From: Leptodontidium sp. MPI-SDFR-AT-0119
Lineage: Eukaryota; Ascomycota; Leotiomycetes; Helotiales; Leptodontidiaceae
Direction of reading: 5' to 3'
Length of the DNA: 64,000 nucleotides
Assembly (NCBI GenBank): GCA_020726505.1
Contig: JAHLEZ010000038.1
Span: forward strand, 1 to 64,000
In this document: piece after piece, positions 33,379 through 44,999 of the stretch
Position numbering within the stretch: the stretch's first letter is position 1
How the letters are laid out: each line of letters opens with the position of its first letter
Notes under the pieces: model-generated
The model's input: the letters and a program-made list of their open reading frames with translations, nothing else
Told to the model about the DNA's origin: nothing
Database searches by the model: none
Position numbers and translations under genes: made by a program

Positions 33379-34198
33379 ATGGCACTCAAACTTTACGGTA
33401 CTATCACCTCTGCTTGCACGCAGAGAGTCATTCTCGTGCTCCGCGAGCTGGGCGTTGAGTATGACTTCATCCCGGTTGCTCTTATGAAAGGCGAACACAA
33501 GGTGAGCCACGTTTGCTCGGATTCAGAATTGCTACTCACATGAACGAATCTAGGTTCCGAAGTACACCCAAGATGTCCATCCTTTTGGACGCATCCCAAC
33601 TCTCAAAGATGGCGAGTTTCAGCTCTTTGAGTCCCGAGCGATATGCCGGTACCTTGTGTCAAAGTTCGGTCGCACCAGTATCCTGAATTCTGTCAACAAA
33701 GCAGAACCTGTTCAGATTGGCACTGTTGAACAAGCCATCAGTATCGAGTCCTCGTATTTTGACCCTCAAATCAAGGCCTTGTGCTATGAGAACTTGTGGA
33801 AAAGGTCGGCTTATAATGTGAGACCGGTATTGCCAATTTTCTAGCTGACTTTACCATGTATAGTTACTCAGGCAAAGGCGCTGCTAGCCCTGACGAGGTC
33901 GAGAAGGCCAAGGATATTCTGACGACTTGTCTGGACTACTACGAGGCCCTACTCAGCAAGCAAGACAACCTCACCGGACATGTAAGTGACCAGGTGCTTC
34001 AGAGTGTTTTGTAGACCTAACATAATACAGGGGTTCGGTTTGGTTGATATCTACGTCATGCCATGGATTCCATGGTTTCATGTCCTCAACATGGATGACC
34101 AGATTTCCGGGAGACCCAAATTCGAGTCTTGGTGGAAACGAGTGACAGCCCGTCCTTCTTGGCAGTATGTTCAAGAGTCACTCCCGAGGACGGAGTAA
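33379..34198 (+). CDS. Glutathione S-transferase, phi/EF1B-gamma-like fungal type
   Basis: Exons 33379-33501, 33554-33804, 33864-33981, 34031-34198, giving 219 aa. The N-terminal domain has LYGTITSACTQRVILVLREL (Ser/Cys active-site region), HPFGRIPTLKDG (cis-Pro) and LFESRAICRYL (Glu-Ser glutathione site). The C-terminal helical domain carries SPDEVEKAKDIL and, after the last intron, GFGLVDIYVMPWI followed by WWKRVTARPSW. Donors are GTGAGC, GTCGGC (weak), GTAAGT; the weak second donor is needed to keep frame. Divergent from the Ure2p-like GST across a 748-bp spacer, suggesting linked stress or detoxification control, not proven. Confidence 0.88.
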
Positions 34199-34730
34199 TT
34201 ATTCAAACATTGAGTGTGTATATGGTCAATACTGTTTGGTTTCCAAAACTTGCTATAGTTACCTCTCAATAAATAACACAATGGGTTGAATGCGATATTC
34301 ATTTTTGTTCGTGAGAGCTGAATGCGACTTGAAGTGGTTGACTAGCACAAATAACTAACCGTTTTCCTGGCTTGAATCTTACTGCGCCCTCTAAAAAGAA
34401 GAAGCAAAAAAAAACAAATTCCCCTTCAGTTGTACAACCGCCTCTTCAATTAAATACTCGCAATCCCAACGATACCATAGCTAGAACAGATAAGCTACGT
34501 CTATCGAGCAGTGCCCGCGCTTCGCACTTCCTTTTCTTTTGTCGCAGTAATGCGGGCAAATTTGATGACTATAAGTCTATAAGAAAGTAAACAGGTAATC
34601 AGTATGCAGCAAGAGTAGTACAATCGCAAGGGTCATCTATGGGTTTCTAGGAGCATGGGCACCGGATCCGCATTTTGGGCTCTCCAAGGGAAGGTGTGCT
34701 GCAACAGGGCTGTGCGTCCATTCTCCCGGA
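34199..34730. other. Intergenic DNA, no recognised gene
   Basis: Short open stretches only (34372-34590, 34655-34912). An upstream in-frame extension of the next ORF (VHSPG...) runs into this region without a clear start. Confidence 0.4.
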
Positions 34731-35174
34731 ATGATCGTCGTCATCATATACTCCGTCCTAGGCTTTATCTTGCCTCGACGCGTGAATCTGCCTCCTCAAC
34801 AAGAAGAAAACAGGCAGAAGGAAGAGCGACGCAGAATGAAAATCGTGTTGGTCAAGCCGTGGAAAGTCGTGGACTTCAAAGCGTCACCCACGACGGATGG
34901 TGTGCGGGTTGATCCAGACCAAGACGATACGGATATAGATAATGCTAGTATACAGGGCAGACTGGGTGAGCATTTGCAGGAGGGTGCCGAGGAGAATTTC
35001 GTGTCTCCTGGGACGAAAGAGAGCGTGAGCGTAGCAAGCGAGAGATATTTAGGGACTATGACGGCGAACTATTTGCCGGCTTTGGCGCGCATTGACTCCG
35101 CTATTGTAATTGATAAGTTTGAGCTCCGAATAAAAGCATGTTGTCCTGTCGTTATAAACACACGTAGAAGCTGA
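34731..35174 (+). CDS. Hypothetical protein with N-terminal membrane segment
   Basis: An open frame of 147 codons starting MIVVIIYSVLGFILPRR. The first 16 residues form a likely membrane-spanning helix, followed by a highly charged stretch (QQEENRQKEERRRMK) and an acidic segment (DPDQDDTDIDN). No family recognised. The frame is also open upstream (VHSPGMIVV...), so it could be the last exon of a longer membrane protein with a cytosolic tail. The end is a normal stop 56 bp before the convergent epoxide hydrolase stop. Low confidence that it is expressed as shown. Confidence 0.35.
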   Translation: MIVVIIYSVLGFILPRRVNLPPQQEENRQKEERRRMKIVLVKPWKVVDFKASPTTDGVRVDPDQDDTDIDNASIQGRLGEHLQEGAEENFVSPGTKESVSVASERYLGTMTANYLPALARIDSAIVIDKFELRIKACCPVVINTRRS

Positions 35175-35230
35175 GCAGGACCATGTTGAAGCTTAGTCGT
35201 TTAAGAGAATTAACTATTGATAAATTATCG

Positions 35231-36296
35231 CTAGAAGCTAACCAAGCAGCCTAAGTGAACGCTCAGCCACTCTTCTATCCTCAGCACAACCTCCTGCGGC
35301 TTCTCATACTGCACCCAATGCGCCGAATCAGGTATTTCCATCTGCTCCAAGTGCGGCAAGCTCCCCGCCTGGATGGCAGCATACATGGTCTCCGCCGGAC
35401 CCATTGCATCGTCCTTGCCTCTTATATATAACACCGGCACATCGACCACGTCGATCTCCTTGGGTAGTTTCTTGTCGCATTCGTGTTGGTAGTTTTCCTT
35501 CGTTGCTTTATACCAGGAATGCGGGCCTTCGAATCCGTCGCGTCTCAGACGCTGGATGAAATCCTCCATGAAATGGGCATCTTGGGCGTAAGGCCGGAGC
35601 TGGACTTCTTCACCCCCGTTTATGAGATACTAGAAATCCATTAATTAACGTTATTTGTAAAACAGAGACAATGTTGTTTTGTTGTGCCTCGCGCATAGCG
35701 CCTGGAATGGTGGGGTGGTGCTTCATATTCTCTGCCGGCCCATGTATCAAGTCGAACAATCGATCCAGATTGTTCACCAATAGCTCCGAGCTGCCTTCTG
35801 CAGTGAAAAAGTTCCAATACTCACAGAGCCGGTATCCCAAGACCTCCTGCGTCATCTGATTCATCTGCTCAAGATCAAATGGCTCCCTAGAAGGCGCCTG
35901 GTATGCCACGCTCAAATTCACCAGACCTACCACACGTTTCGGGTGGTAATGATACATAGCGCTCGCAGCTATAGATCCCCAATCGTGGCCGATGATGATA
36001 ACTTGATGATAGTCCTCTGCGTCGATGATCTCGAAGACGTCGTTCGTCATGACGCCCCATTTATACGCAGCGGGGTCAGTGGGCTTGTCGGTGCCGTCAT
36101 TACCAAGCATGTCCGGAATGATAATGGGATACTTGGTGGAGCGAAGGGAGCCCGCAACCTCTGCCCACATTGCTGCGCTATCTGGCCAGCCATGTTGGAA
36201 GACGAAAACTGGTGAAACTTTGTCGCCTGGAGAGGTGTAGTAAATGTATGTTAAGCCTCGTGAGGCCCTCAATGACTTTTTCGAGAAGATGTCCAT
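35231..36296 (-). CDS. Epoxide hydrolase-like alpha/beta hydrolase (1)
   Basis: Alpha/beta-hydrolase of 341 aa; exons, complement: 36296-35670 and 35629-35231. Epoxide-hydrolase marks: HGWPDS at residues 35-40 (oxyanion HGxP) and GHDWGS with nucleophile Asp105. Late come the charge-relay acid region VPVLYIRGKDDAMGP and DSAHWVQYEKP with the catalytic His. The cap domain lies between. The enzyme class adds water to epoxides, in the cytosol since no signal peptide is seen. The start MDIFSKKS was chosen because it aligns with MDNLEKKT of the paralogue at 57900. The single 40-nt intron (donor GTCTCT) is needed to join the frames but has a weak donor. The 12-kb LTR element sits 147 bp upstream of the start codon. 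Confidence 0.88.
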
Positions 36297-36442
36297 TCCG
36301 AAATATGGCTTGTTGATGTATGTAAACCCCGAATTTGAGAGAATCCTGCGCCAATGAAGTACGATAGGGAAGTACATTCGTCACCGCGGACTTTGGGCAA
36401 AGTTACGCGTGATTGGTTGTTACAATTAATGGGATTAAGTAC
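36297..36442. promoter_or_regulatory. Truncated promoter of epoxide hydrolase 1 abutting LTR element
   Basis: Only 146 bp separate the start codon (36296) from the LTR boundary (36443), with target copy GTAC at 36439-36442. Any further native promoter sequence is displaced to beyond 48510. Inferred regulatory role. Confidence 0.4.
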
Positions 36443-36726
36443 TGTGGGAGGGATAAAGCCCAATAAACCACACAACAAGAGAGGTAGCATGTAGTGAGGT
36501 ACGGGAGAGATTCTAGGCGTAGGGAATCGCGGATTGATCAAATCTAAAGATAACACATATCTGAAGAACATGAAACCTTGAGGGAGTGGAGGAGAAAAAA
36601 GTGTATTTGATAAATATCTGTAAACGTTCTTGGTTCTTGAGTTGTTTTTAAGTGATGAACCCTTTTATGCGGAAAGAGCCTATCTGGTCAGGTGACAAAG
36701 GAGCTACTAGAGCCTTCCTCACCACA
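36443..36726 (-). repeat. LTR (3' LTR of the element), 284 bp
   Basis: Short terminal inverted ends TGTGG/CCACA. It is the less mutated of the two: 14 of 18 differences have G or C here and A or T in the other LTR. Confidence 0.93.
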
Positions 36727-36949
36727 TTCGTCCCCCTCTTCAAAAATCATGCTCGCCCTCGAGCGACTTAATACAAGAGAAACACTCTACTAATCAAAAG
36801 CTCCATAAATCAACGTTGTTAGCAGGAAGCCTGGTGAAGAAGAAGTCCCGTGACAGTTGACCTGTCACCTTTGGAAGTAAACAATCGCCTCGCTTAGCGC
36901 CGCTAGTCTACCTTTATAAAGTTGTCTTTCTTCTACTAACTTCCCAACT

Positions 36950-38060
36950 TCAACTCTCCAAATATAACAACCTCTCCTTAATACTATTCCTTTTATAGAG
37001 TACCTCAACACGCTTTAACTTCTTCACTCCTCCTTCTACTAATCAAACAACATCTCTTACACCTTCTCTCACTTTAATTCTCCTAAGTAAACTTCCCCGC
37101 CACGCTTATGTCAAGATCGACTTTACTATCACTTTTCCTACACCACTAAGGCAAGATCTCCTTCTATTCAACGATGACTTTAGCTACCATGACTCCAGGC
37201 ATCCTCGGAGGTCTCTCCGCCGCTAATTCTTCGCTATTTAGTACCTTTAGGGCAACAACCTTGGCCTTTACTATTAACTTCAGTGCTATTAGAGCTTAAC
37301 ACCTTTAACTTCGCTGTTGCCTAGTCGTAGAGGTGACGTAGCAGAGAGCTTTCCTTGCTTGCTTGCTTTCTTCTTGCCAGACAGTAACTTTCTTTCGCAA
37401 CACTTGCGTTGACTTGTGTGTAGTCTCCACTCAGCTTTTCCGCACCTCGATCTCTAAACAACAACTTTAGTATGAAGTCAAGTCACTTTAACGCGGTAAG
37501 TTGACCTTCTACAGTACTATCTGAGCTCTGTTAACTCGTCGTAGATCTTCAAGAAGAGTCCTTCGTTGTTAGCCACCTTGGAGGTGCTATCAAGATCGGT
37601 TCGCTCCATCTCAGCCTAAGCGCTCTTAGCTTTAACACTAAAGGTCAGTACTATGGGGGTCTTAACGCGTCTTAACTTCGTGAGTTATGCTCTTATCTCT
37701 TCCTCTTATACTTGACTAGCTATTCACAGATTATACTAACACTTTTCTTGCGGCGATTTGAGGTACCGCCACGGTTATTAATCTTTAACTCGTGTTTTAA
37801 GAAGTGACTAAAGTAAACTCTAAGACTTCACCTTGACGTCATTTAGCTAAGTATTAAACTGTTTAACCTCTTCGTAGCGCTAGTGCTTACATTCTCTCTA
37901 TAAGTTAAGAAAACGATACTATCTGTCTTCTTTAAGTTCGTAAACTAATAGGAATTAAGGCTACCTCGTGTAATTACTCGTATTAAACTCCACCCCTTAG
38001 GCTAAGAACGTGCGTGTCGCGCCGTACTAATCTTCCTTTAGTAATAGGTCACTGAGTAGC
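36950..38060 (-). pseudogene. Extra 3' coding-like relic after pol, with cysteine-rich end
   Basis: Between integrase and the 3' LTR the minus strand shows protein-like stretches with RIP-type stops: VKTPIVLTFSVKAKSA and AEMERTDLDSTSKVANNEG near 37690-37570, then LNSEELAAERPPRMPGVMVA near 37240-37180. After that comes a cysteine-rich segment near 37145-37060 (WCRKSDS, DISVAGKFT, ERRCKRCC). The upstream part is lysine- and arginine-rich and could be coiled coil. I do not recognise a family; position after integrase is where some large LTR elements carry an additional ORF. It could instead be host sequence captured by the element or a nested fragment. Limits are approximate. Confidence 0.45.
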
Positions 38061-40399
38061 TTTCGGGTCCCTTTATAGACACGCTCTTGTTATACTTACG
38101 TAAGTCACACTACTAAAGATAAGTGGCATTATTCTGCCAGTCTCTTATTAATTGGTTAGTTAAATAAAGTAGAGGCTAGATCTGCTAATTTCGAAGGTTT
38201 ATAGCAAGAAGCCGGGAGGAGTAGGCAAACTAATAGTCGTAATGCGTCGAGCAAGGTTGGGAGGCTATAATAAGTTCTTGGTTCTCGGTGTAATAGAAAT
38301 GGCCCTTTCTCCCCTTAATAAGTAAGTTACCTCTTATTATTAAAGCTAATAGAGGGTCTTTGAAATAGCTAAGCTTTTTAAAAATAAACAAAAGAGTCTA
38401 ATTAACTCAAGTATTATTAGGCTAGTAATAACTAAGTATAAAATAATATACTATAAGGTCCCGTTAGCTAGAGATCTTCTCGGAATAGTAGTTTAGTCAT
38501 AGTTAAGGTCTCTTAATTACTTCGGTTCTTTAATAGGGGTTAAAGAACTTATTATTAATCTTGAGGTCGAAGTTAGACTTGACTCCTAATCAGTTACTTT
38601 GTGAGTTGTTGGCTTTGTCCCTGTCCGTTCTATTTAACAACACCTCTTAGAATAAAGTAATAAGTAGTGACGAAATATTTATAAGAACACTTAAGGTCGT
38701 ACCTTTAGCCTTAATTAGTTACTAATACTTATTACTAAACTTGGCTAGAGGTCGAGGGTATAAAGTCTTCGTTACTTTAGTAATGTTAATGCGAGCTTAA
38801 AATGGCGGCACACTTACTTATAGGTTTGTCGTAGTCTTAAGACTACTGTATTATACTTAAAAGTTATTTATAACTTGTAGTCTCCTGTTAGTACTTTAAG
38901 TGCGAAGTATATTACCTCTTGTCTACTAGTACTAGTAAACGACAAGAGAAGTCCTTACTCTTTTAGACTTTCTAACGAGAAGGGGCTAAGAGGTATTGAC
39001 GTATATATAAAAGGGGCCCTAACTTAGCAGGCGAGAGACTTTAGACAGAGCTAATTAGGAGTAGTCGATTAATACTTGATCCCTGAAAGGTTTACTAGCT
39101 AGGGGTCGTCAGTCGATGGCATACTTAGATCTTTAATACGTAGAGTGGGGTTAACGTTAATTATATTATAGTTATTAACTTAAGGTTTTAAAGAGCACGG
39201 CTCTGATTCTAAGCGTGTTATTAGCTTTTTACTAAGAGATTTCTTAGACTTCTACTTACTTTATATAAATCGTGTAATTTACTTATTAGTTTAAGGCTAG
39301 TTTATTAATAGTACTCTTAGTATCGTCCTTTATAGATCGCTATACGTTATAGTTAAGTTAATAGCTTTATAAGTGTCAACTTTGTCCCTAGGAATAATAG
39401 ACTTACTTTATTATTTCCTTTCTTTTTATTAATTACTAAGAGTTAGCGCCTAAGTATATTGCGTCTGTATTCTTCGGGGTGTCTAGCACGTTAGACTCGA
39501 ATTTCTAGCTTAGGCCACAAGTTTAACCTGCTGTTTTAGAATCTAGTCCTACGGATCGAGCCCGACAACTGGCCTATTTAAACAAAGTTACTTTTTACTG
39601 CCTAAAATATCGCCGGCTTAATAATAGTAGTCTCGTTCTAAACCTGTTATATATTCGCATATAGTAAGTAGTTTATAAGGGCGCTGGTTTCTTATTAAGC
39701 TTTACTCTAAGAGATTAGTATTCTTGTAACGCGGGGCTAATGTTCTCTTTGACCTACTTAGGGCTATATAAGCTCTTTTTCGTGTGTATTGTAATACTAA
39801 GGTGTCCTAAATTGTAGTTCTTAGCGGTATGAAATTAGTTTAGCGATTATTTTAGTGTGCGGCAATATATCGTCCCCTTCTTTAAATATTAGAGGTACGA
39901 CCTCGTATTAATCCCTAACACTAAAGTATATTTTATTTTAAGTCAGACATTACTTAGTACTTACTATATTATTATTAAAATAGCTTAAGGACTTTAATTA
40001 CTATTTTATTATTTTAAACACGTTATAGCGTTAGAATCTTAGGGTTCTCTAAGAACTCGGGATCGCTAAGGTCGTGTATATCGATATTAGGTTTATAATT
40101 AAGTATAAGGTTGTCGTCTAATTCTTTATTAAGTTGTCTATTATCGTTACTGTCGTTATAAATAAAGTCGTGCCTCTTATAAAAGAGCTTAAGCTTATTC
40201 TTAGTAAAAGTCCGGCGAAGTCGGGGGCTATTTAGGCCTAACTCTTTGAGTTTATAATACCCTTTCTTTATATAGGCTTTATAAATCTCGTAAAGTCTAA
40301 GCTATCTAAAATCGAGAGCACGGTTAGTAGACATATCTCTCTCTCTAATAGAGTCCTAACGTAAGACTAAGTCTCCCTTAACGAATAGCCGTTTACGAA

Positions 40400-43300
40400 T
40401 ATTATGTTTTAAATTAAAAGCCTCTTTACCTTCCTAACGGTGGCGAGTCTTTATAAGTATAACTTCGTTTATGTGTTCTTGCCGCATTTAAAACTAGAGA
40501 GCGCGGAGTTTTAAGAGCTTAAAGTAGTCCCTGATCTCTTCAGTAAATAATAATCTCTAGGTCGGGTTTATTGTCTTAATAAGCAGGATAGCTTCTCTTT
40601 TGTAAATTATATAAAAGGGAGTATACCCTGTTAAGCGATGTACTATAGTACGGTCTATAAATAACACTACTAGAAGGTTATCAAGCTAGCGTCTATCTAT
40701 CTTAGAAAGCGCATTCTTAATCGGGCTATATCCCCTCTTAATTATCCCGTTTGCTTTAGCGTTATATATTAAGATTTAGATTTAATTGACTTTTATTTTA
40801 TTAAGTAAGTTTATAACTTCTCTTATGTTCTTAGTTTTACTATTAATAATAAGCCTCTAAAACAGTCTATGCCGGCAAATAATATCTTACTAAATAAAGT
40901 TAGTTACTCCTTTAGTCTCTTTACTAACGAGGGCCCTTACTTTAACTTAACTACTTATGTCGTCTTTAGTAACTACTAAGTACTTCTTTCCGCGTTTTAT
41001 TAGCATAAATATAATATTAAGTGCTTATTTCTCTATTAGGCCATTCGATGCTGTTAAGTAAAGGGGCTTCTCTTAGCGTTTAGATAATTAGAGTTAGTAA
41101 TCCTGGCATATCCGAATATAATTCATATAGTTTGTATATAGGCCTTTTTAGAAGTATCGAGTGAAGATTCGGTAGTACGTGCTTTCTCGTCTTTTGTGAC
41201 TAGAGTTATTGTAGTAGCTCTTAAGTATCGCCTCTTTCTCTCTTGCTATGTCGATAACGAGCTTAATTAGAGCTCCTTTTAATAGTAACCTCTAGATCCT
41301 ACGACTGTACACGCCGTAATTTAGTACCTTACGCTTAAATACTCGGAACTGTTTTCGATCTATTAACTTCAGAGTCTTAAGTGTCGTTAAGTATTAAGCT
41401 ATCTCTTAGTACCGTTCTCTGTACTTACTTATTATAATAAGTAGGCCTCCTTCGTTAAAAGAGGACTCAGAACCGCTAGAAGAAGTAAGTTCCCCCTTAT
41501 TGCGAAGTCTTTAGACTATAGATTTTATGTCTTAAAGGATTTTATTCTGTCTCCGAAGTTCCGGGTCCGTTAATACGTCGTCTAATTCCGAACTATTAGT
41601 CTCCTCTTCGCTTATAGTGCTAATAAGACAAATCTCGTAAACTCTAAGCTTAAAGAGAATCTAGTCTTCGTTAGTATTGCTTTCTTTTAGGGAATCTTCA
41701 GGGTGCCTAGGTCTCTGGGACAACTAGTCTGTTATTACATGCGTCGTTCCTTGGACATATCGAACCTCAAAGTCGAAGAGTCGTATCTAAGTAAGCTATC
41801 TAGTTAATATAGTGTTAAGATAATCGTGGGCTACTCCGTTTAGTTGTATAATAAGCGTATTAGTATCTGTCTTTATAATAAAGTGTACTCTAATAAGCCA
41901 AATCTTTAGTTTCTTTAAGATGTGGAGTATGCCCTTGTATTCTCTCTTAGTAGTATTATATTTGGCTTTAGTCTTACTTTAGAACCCACTCTTGTACCTT
42001 ACTAGTCGTATTTTGTTCGAAGTCAGCTCTCTCTGGCCTAAAAAGCCGCCCTAGCTAGTTTCGCTAGAGTTAACTCTAACTATAATCTCACTAGTTCCCT
42101 CTCTATAGTTTATTTGACATAAGACCGGGGATAAATATAAAGCGTCTTATAGTTTGGCTATAGCCTTGCCTTATAAATCAGGTTCTTAGTAAAACTTGAC
42201 TCTTTTTTATAAGAGTGCGTATAAAGGTTTAGCGATTAGGCGAAAGTTTTTAATCTAAATTTAGAAATAAATAATAAGTCTTAAGAATGCCTTGACTTTA
42301 GTGAGATTTGCCGGTTCCTGTTAGTTCTTGACTTTAACGAAGTGCTTAGTAAATAGTTCTCTCCCTTTAAAGTTATAGGCGTACCTTATAATATTTATAT
42401 TATTAAGACAAAACTGTAACTTAAGCCTAATTATAGCTCTAATACGCTCTAAGCGTTTGAGAGTCATATCGAGGTTCTTAATATATTCTAGGACAAACTT
42501 TCTAATCCCTAGCAAGGCTTTAGCTTAGTTATAGTCTATATACGGGCCTTTGACACTAATGTCGTCTAAGAATAGCATTATAACTACTAAGACTAGTTTC
42601 TTTAAGATATGTGTAATCGTTCGGACAAATTGTGTAATAGAATTAGTAGCGCCTTATAAGAGTGTCGTATTTTAGACTAGTTTAATGTAAGGAATATAAA
42701 AAGTAGTTATATTCCTACTAGACTAATAAAGTACTTATTAATCGTACTTAGAATATAAGTCAACGAGACTTATAACATAGCAATTAGCAAACTCTTTAGA
42801 AAACTCGTTAATAAATGGCGGAAGGTTCGTATCTTTGCGAGTAATAGCATTTAATATAGTAGCCGAGTTAATCAGCCTGTATTTCCCTGACTCTTTCTTT
42901 TAAACTAAGAACTAAGCGTTGCGGTAAGGCCCCTCCGAGTACTCTAGGACTCCTTTGTCGAGTCTCTCTTATACTATCTTAGTAACCTCCGGAATAAGTG
43001 CTTATAATAAAGGAAAGTTGGGAGCTTGTTAAGCCGTATATTTAATAGTCTTAATAATAATAAGAGGGGAAATATCTTTATAAAATTTATTACACTTAAG
43101 CTAGTCAAAAGTTATAACTTCTTCCCAATTAATTATTATTTTGTTAAATAAGGCTCTCTCTTCCGGCTATAATAAGCTACTTACGTCTAATTTAGCCAGC
43201 CTTTTTAGGGTAAGTCTTAAGTTTTAGGGTATATTAATAAAGCGTGGTAATAAGTGTTCTCGATACTTTCTAACATAATCTTAGGGAGTTTCTCGTTTTC

Positions 43301-44452
43301 GTACACGCTTATACTAGTCCTCCCTCTCACTAGGGGGGTCGCCTTTCGGGTTAACTAAATTAACGGGTAAGACCTTCTTAGCCTTTGACTTGTATATAGT
43401 TCTTACTCGCGTTACTATATTCTGCGTTTCTCGGAACAGTGACTTAATCGGGAGCTCGTCGTAGTCGGTGGTCTATTCGAATGTTGGGCTTGCTAAAGAC
43501 AAGGAATCGTCGTTAAACGCTCCTCTAAATAAGGGCTTAGAGACTAGGGGTTCCTCTTAGTACGAGTTAAGAAGTACTTTAAATAGAAAGTCTCTAATCA
43601 CTGATTTTGGCACATAAAATTCTCTCTTTATATACTTAATATACGCTATCCCCTTAAGGCTTATAAGTTCCCGGTCTTATAATAAGAGGTAAGGACGACA
43701 AGGTTAACTGTCTTTCCCTTTAAAAACTCCTTTTCTTAATTCTATTAATATCGGGATGTCTGAGTATTCGAGTGTACTAACTGTAGCGCTCGAGTAATAG
43801 TTAGTTAATCGTTTCTCGAGAAGTCTTCCTCTTTATAACTAATTTCAGATTTTAAATCTTTAAAGTAAATTAGCCTTACTTTATTCTTTCCACGCAGTGC
43901 TTCAGTATCCTTTGCTTCCTCGGTGGCATCGTTAGTCTTAATTGTAGTAATGAGACTAAAGCGCTAATCTTATAAAGAAGCGAGTATAATGCCCCCGTCG
44001 TAATCTCTTAAGTAACGGAAAGTGACTTTAGTTTTACGGAAGAACGGAAAACTAAGGATAACCTTAACTCTAGGACTGTTTATAATATAAAACCGATTAT
44101 TAATCGCGTAGTTGCTTATAATAACGGTAATATTATTAGTAAATCCGACGAAATAAGACTTTATACTAATAATCGTCTTTAAGGCTATTATTTAACTTCT
44201 CGTTATTAGTAGTTCTAAGAGGTTAGTTACTTTAAGAGTTATATAACTGACTTCAGCCCCCGTGTCGAGTGTAGCCTTAATATCGCTAACCTTAAAGCGG
44301 CTAAGTATCGTAACTACTACCTTCGGCGCTGGCAAGTAAAACGAGTTGCCTATTTCCGTGGAGCCACTTATAGCCTTTATCTTAATATAAAAGCTAGTGT
44401 TTCTTGCTAGTCGAGCACTTCGTCGTATTGTTTTAAGTAACGTAAAAGGCAC
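40400..44452 (-). pseudogene. Ty3-type pol relic: protease, reverse transcriptase, integrase
   Basis: Minus-strand blocks in order. Protease at 44452-44192 is still open for 86 codons with LDTGAEVSYI (active-site DTG at 44266-44258). The reverse-transcriptase catalytic block is near 42575-42561 (LFLDDISVKGP, a FLDD variant of YxDD), followed by KFVLEYIKNLD and LKRLERI at 42500-42440. Integrase is near 40996-40955 (KYLVVTKDDIS), with ANGIIKRGYSPI near 40755-40715 where the catalytic Glu of the D,D35E triad has become Lys, and TGYTPFYIIYKREA near 40630-40590. RNase H should lie about 41.5-42.2 kb but is too degraded to show. The many stops replace Gln and Trp codons. Confidence 0.85.
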
Positions 44453-44999
44453 TAAGTAAAGAAGTTTTAGTATTAAGTCTTTATATATTAATAATATACT
44501 AAAGAAAAGTATTAGGACTGGCCTAAATAATGGGATAGCGCTAAGTAGTAGCTATATTACTGACTTCTTAATTATTGATTCTTGTGTTATAGCGACACTA
44601 TTCTAGAACTACTGCTAATAGGCCTGAAATTTCAAAGTAAGGAGATTCCTAGGGACCTTAGGGTGTGCTTAGACCCTTTTTCTCTATTCTATTCTCCCTA
44701 GGAGCTAACTAAGGACTTTCTTTGTTCTAATACTGTCTCGCTTTGTTAAAAGGTACTTGTCTAATTAATCCGCGTATAACGTAGGCTTTAGGAAAGTATA
44801 TAAAGAATTAGGTAATAGTCTTTACGATATAATAACCTCTTCTTTATTAAGGCTATAGTCGCCTTTAAAAGTAATGGCTTTAACGTTAGTAATATACTCC
44901 CTTTATATTTGTTAATCAATTATACCGCCGGGCGTTTAAGAAGCTTTAGGAGAGTTAATAAGTATTATTATCTCCCCTAGCGTAAGGTTACTAAGTAAT

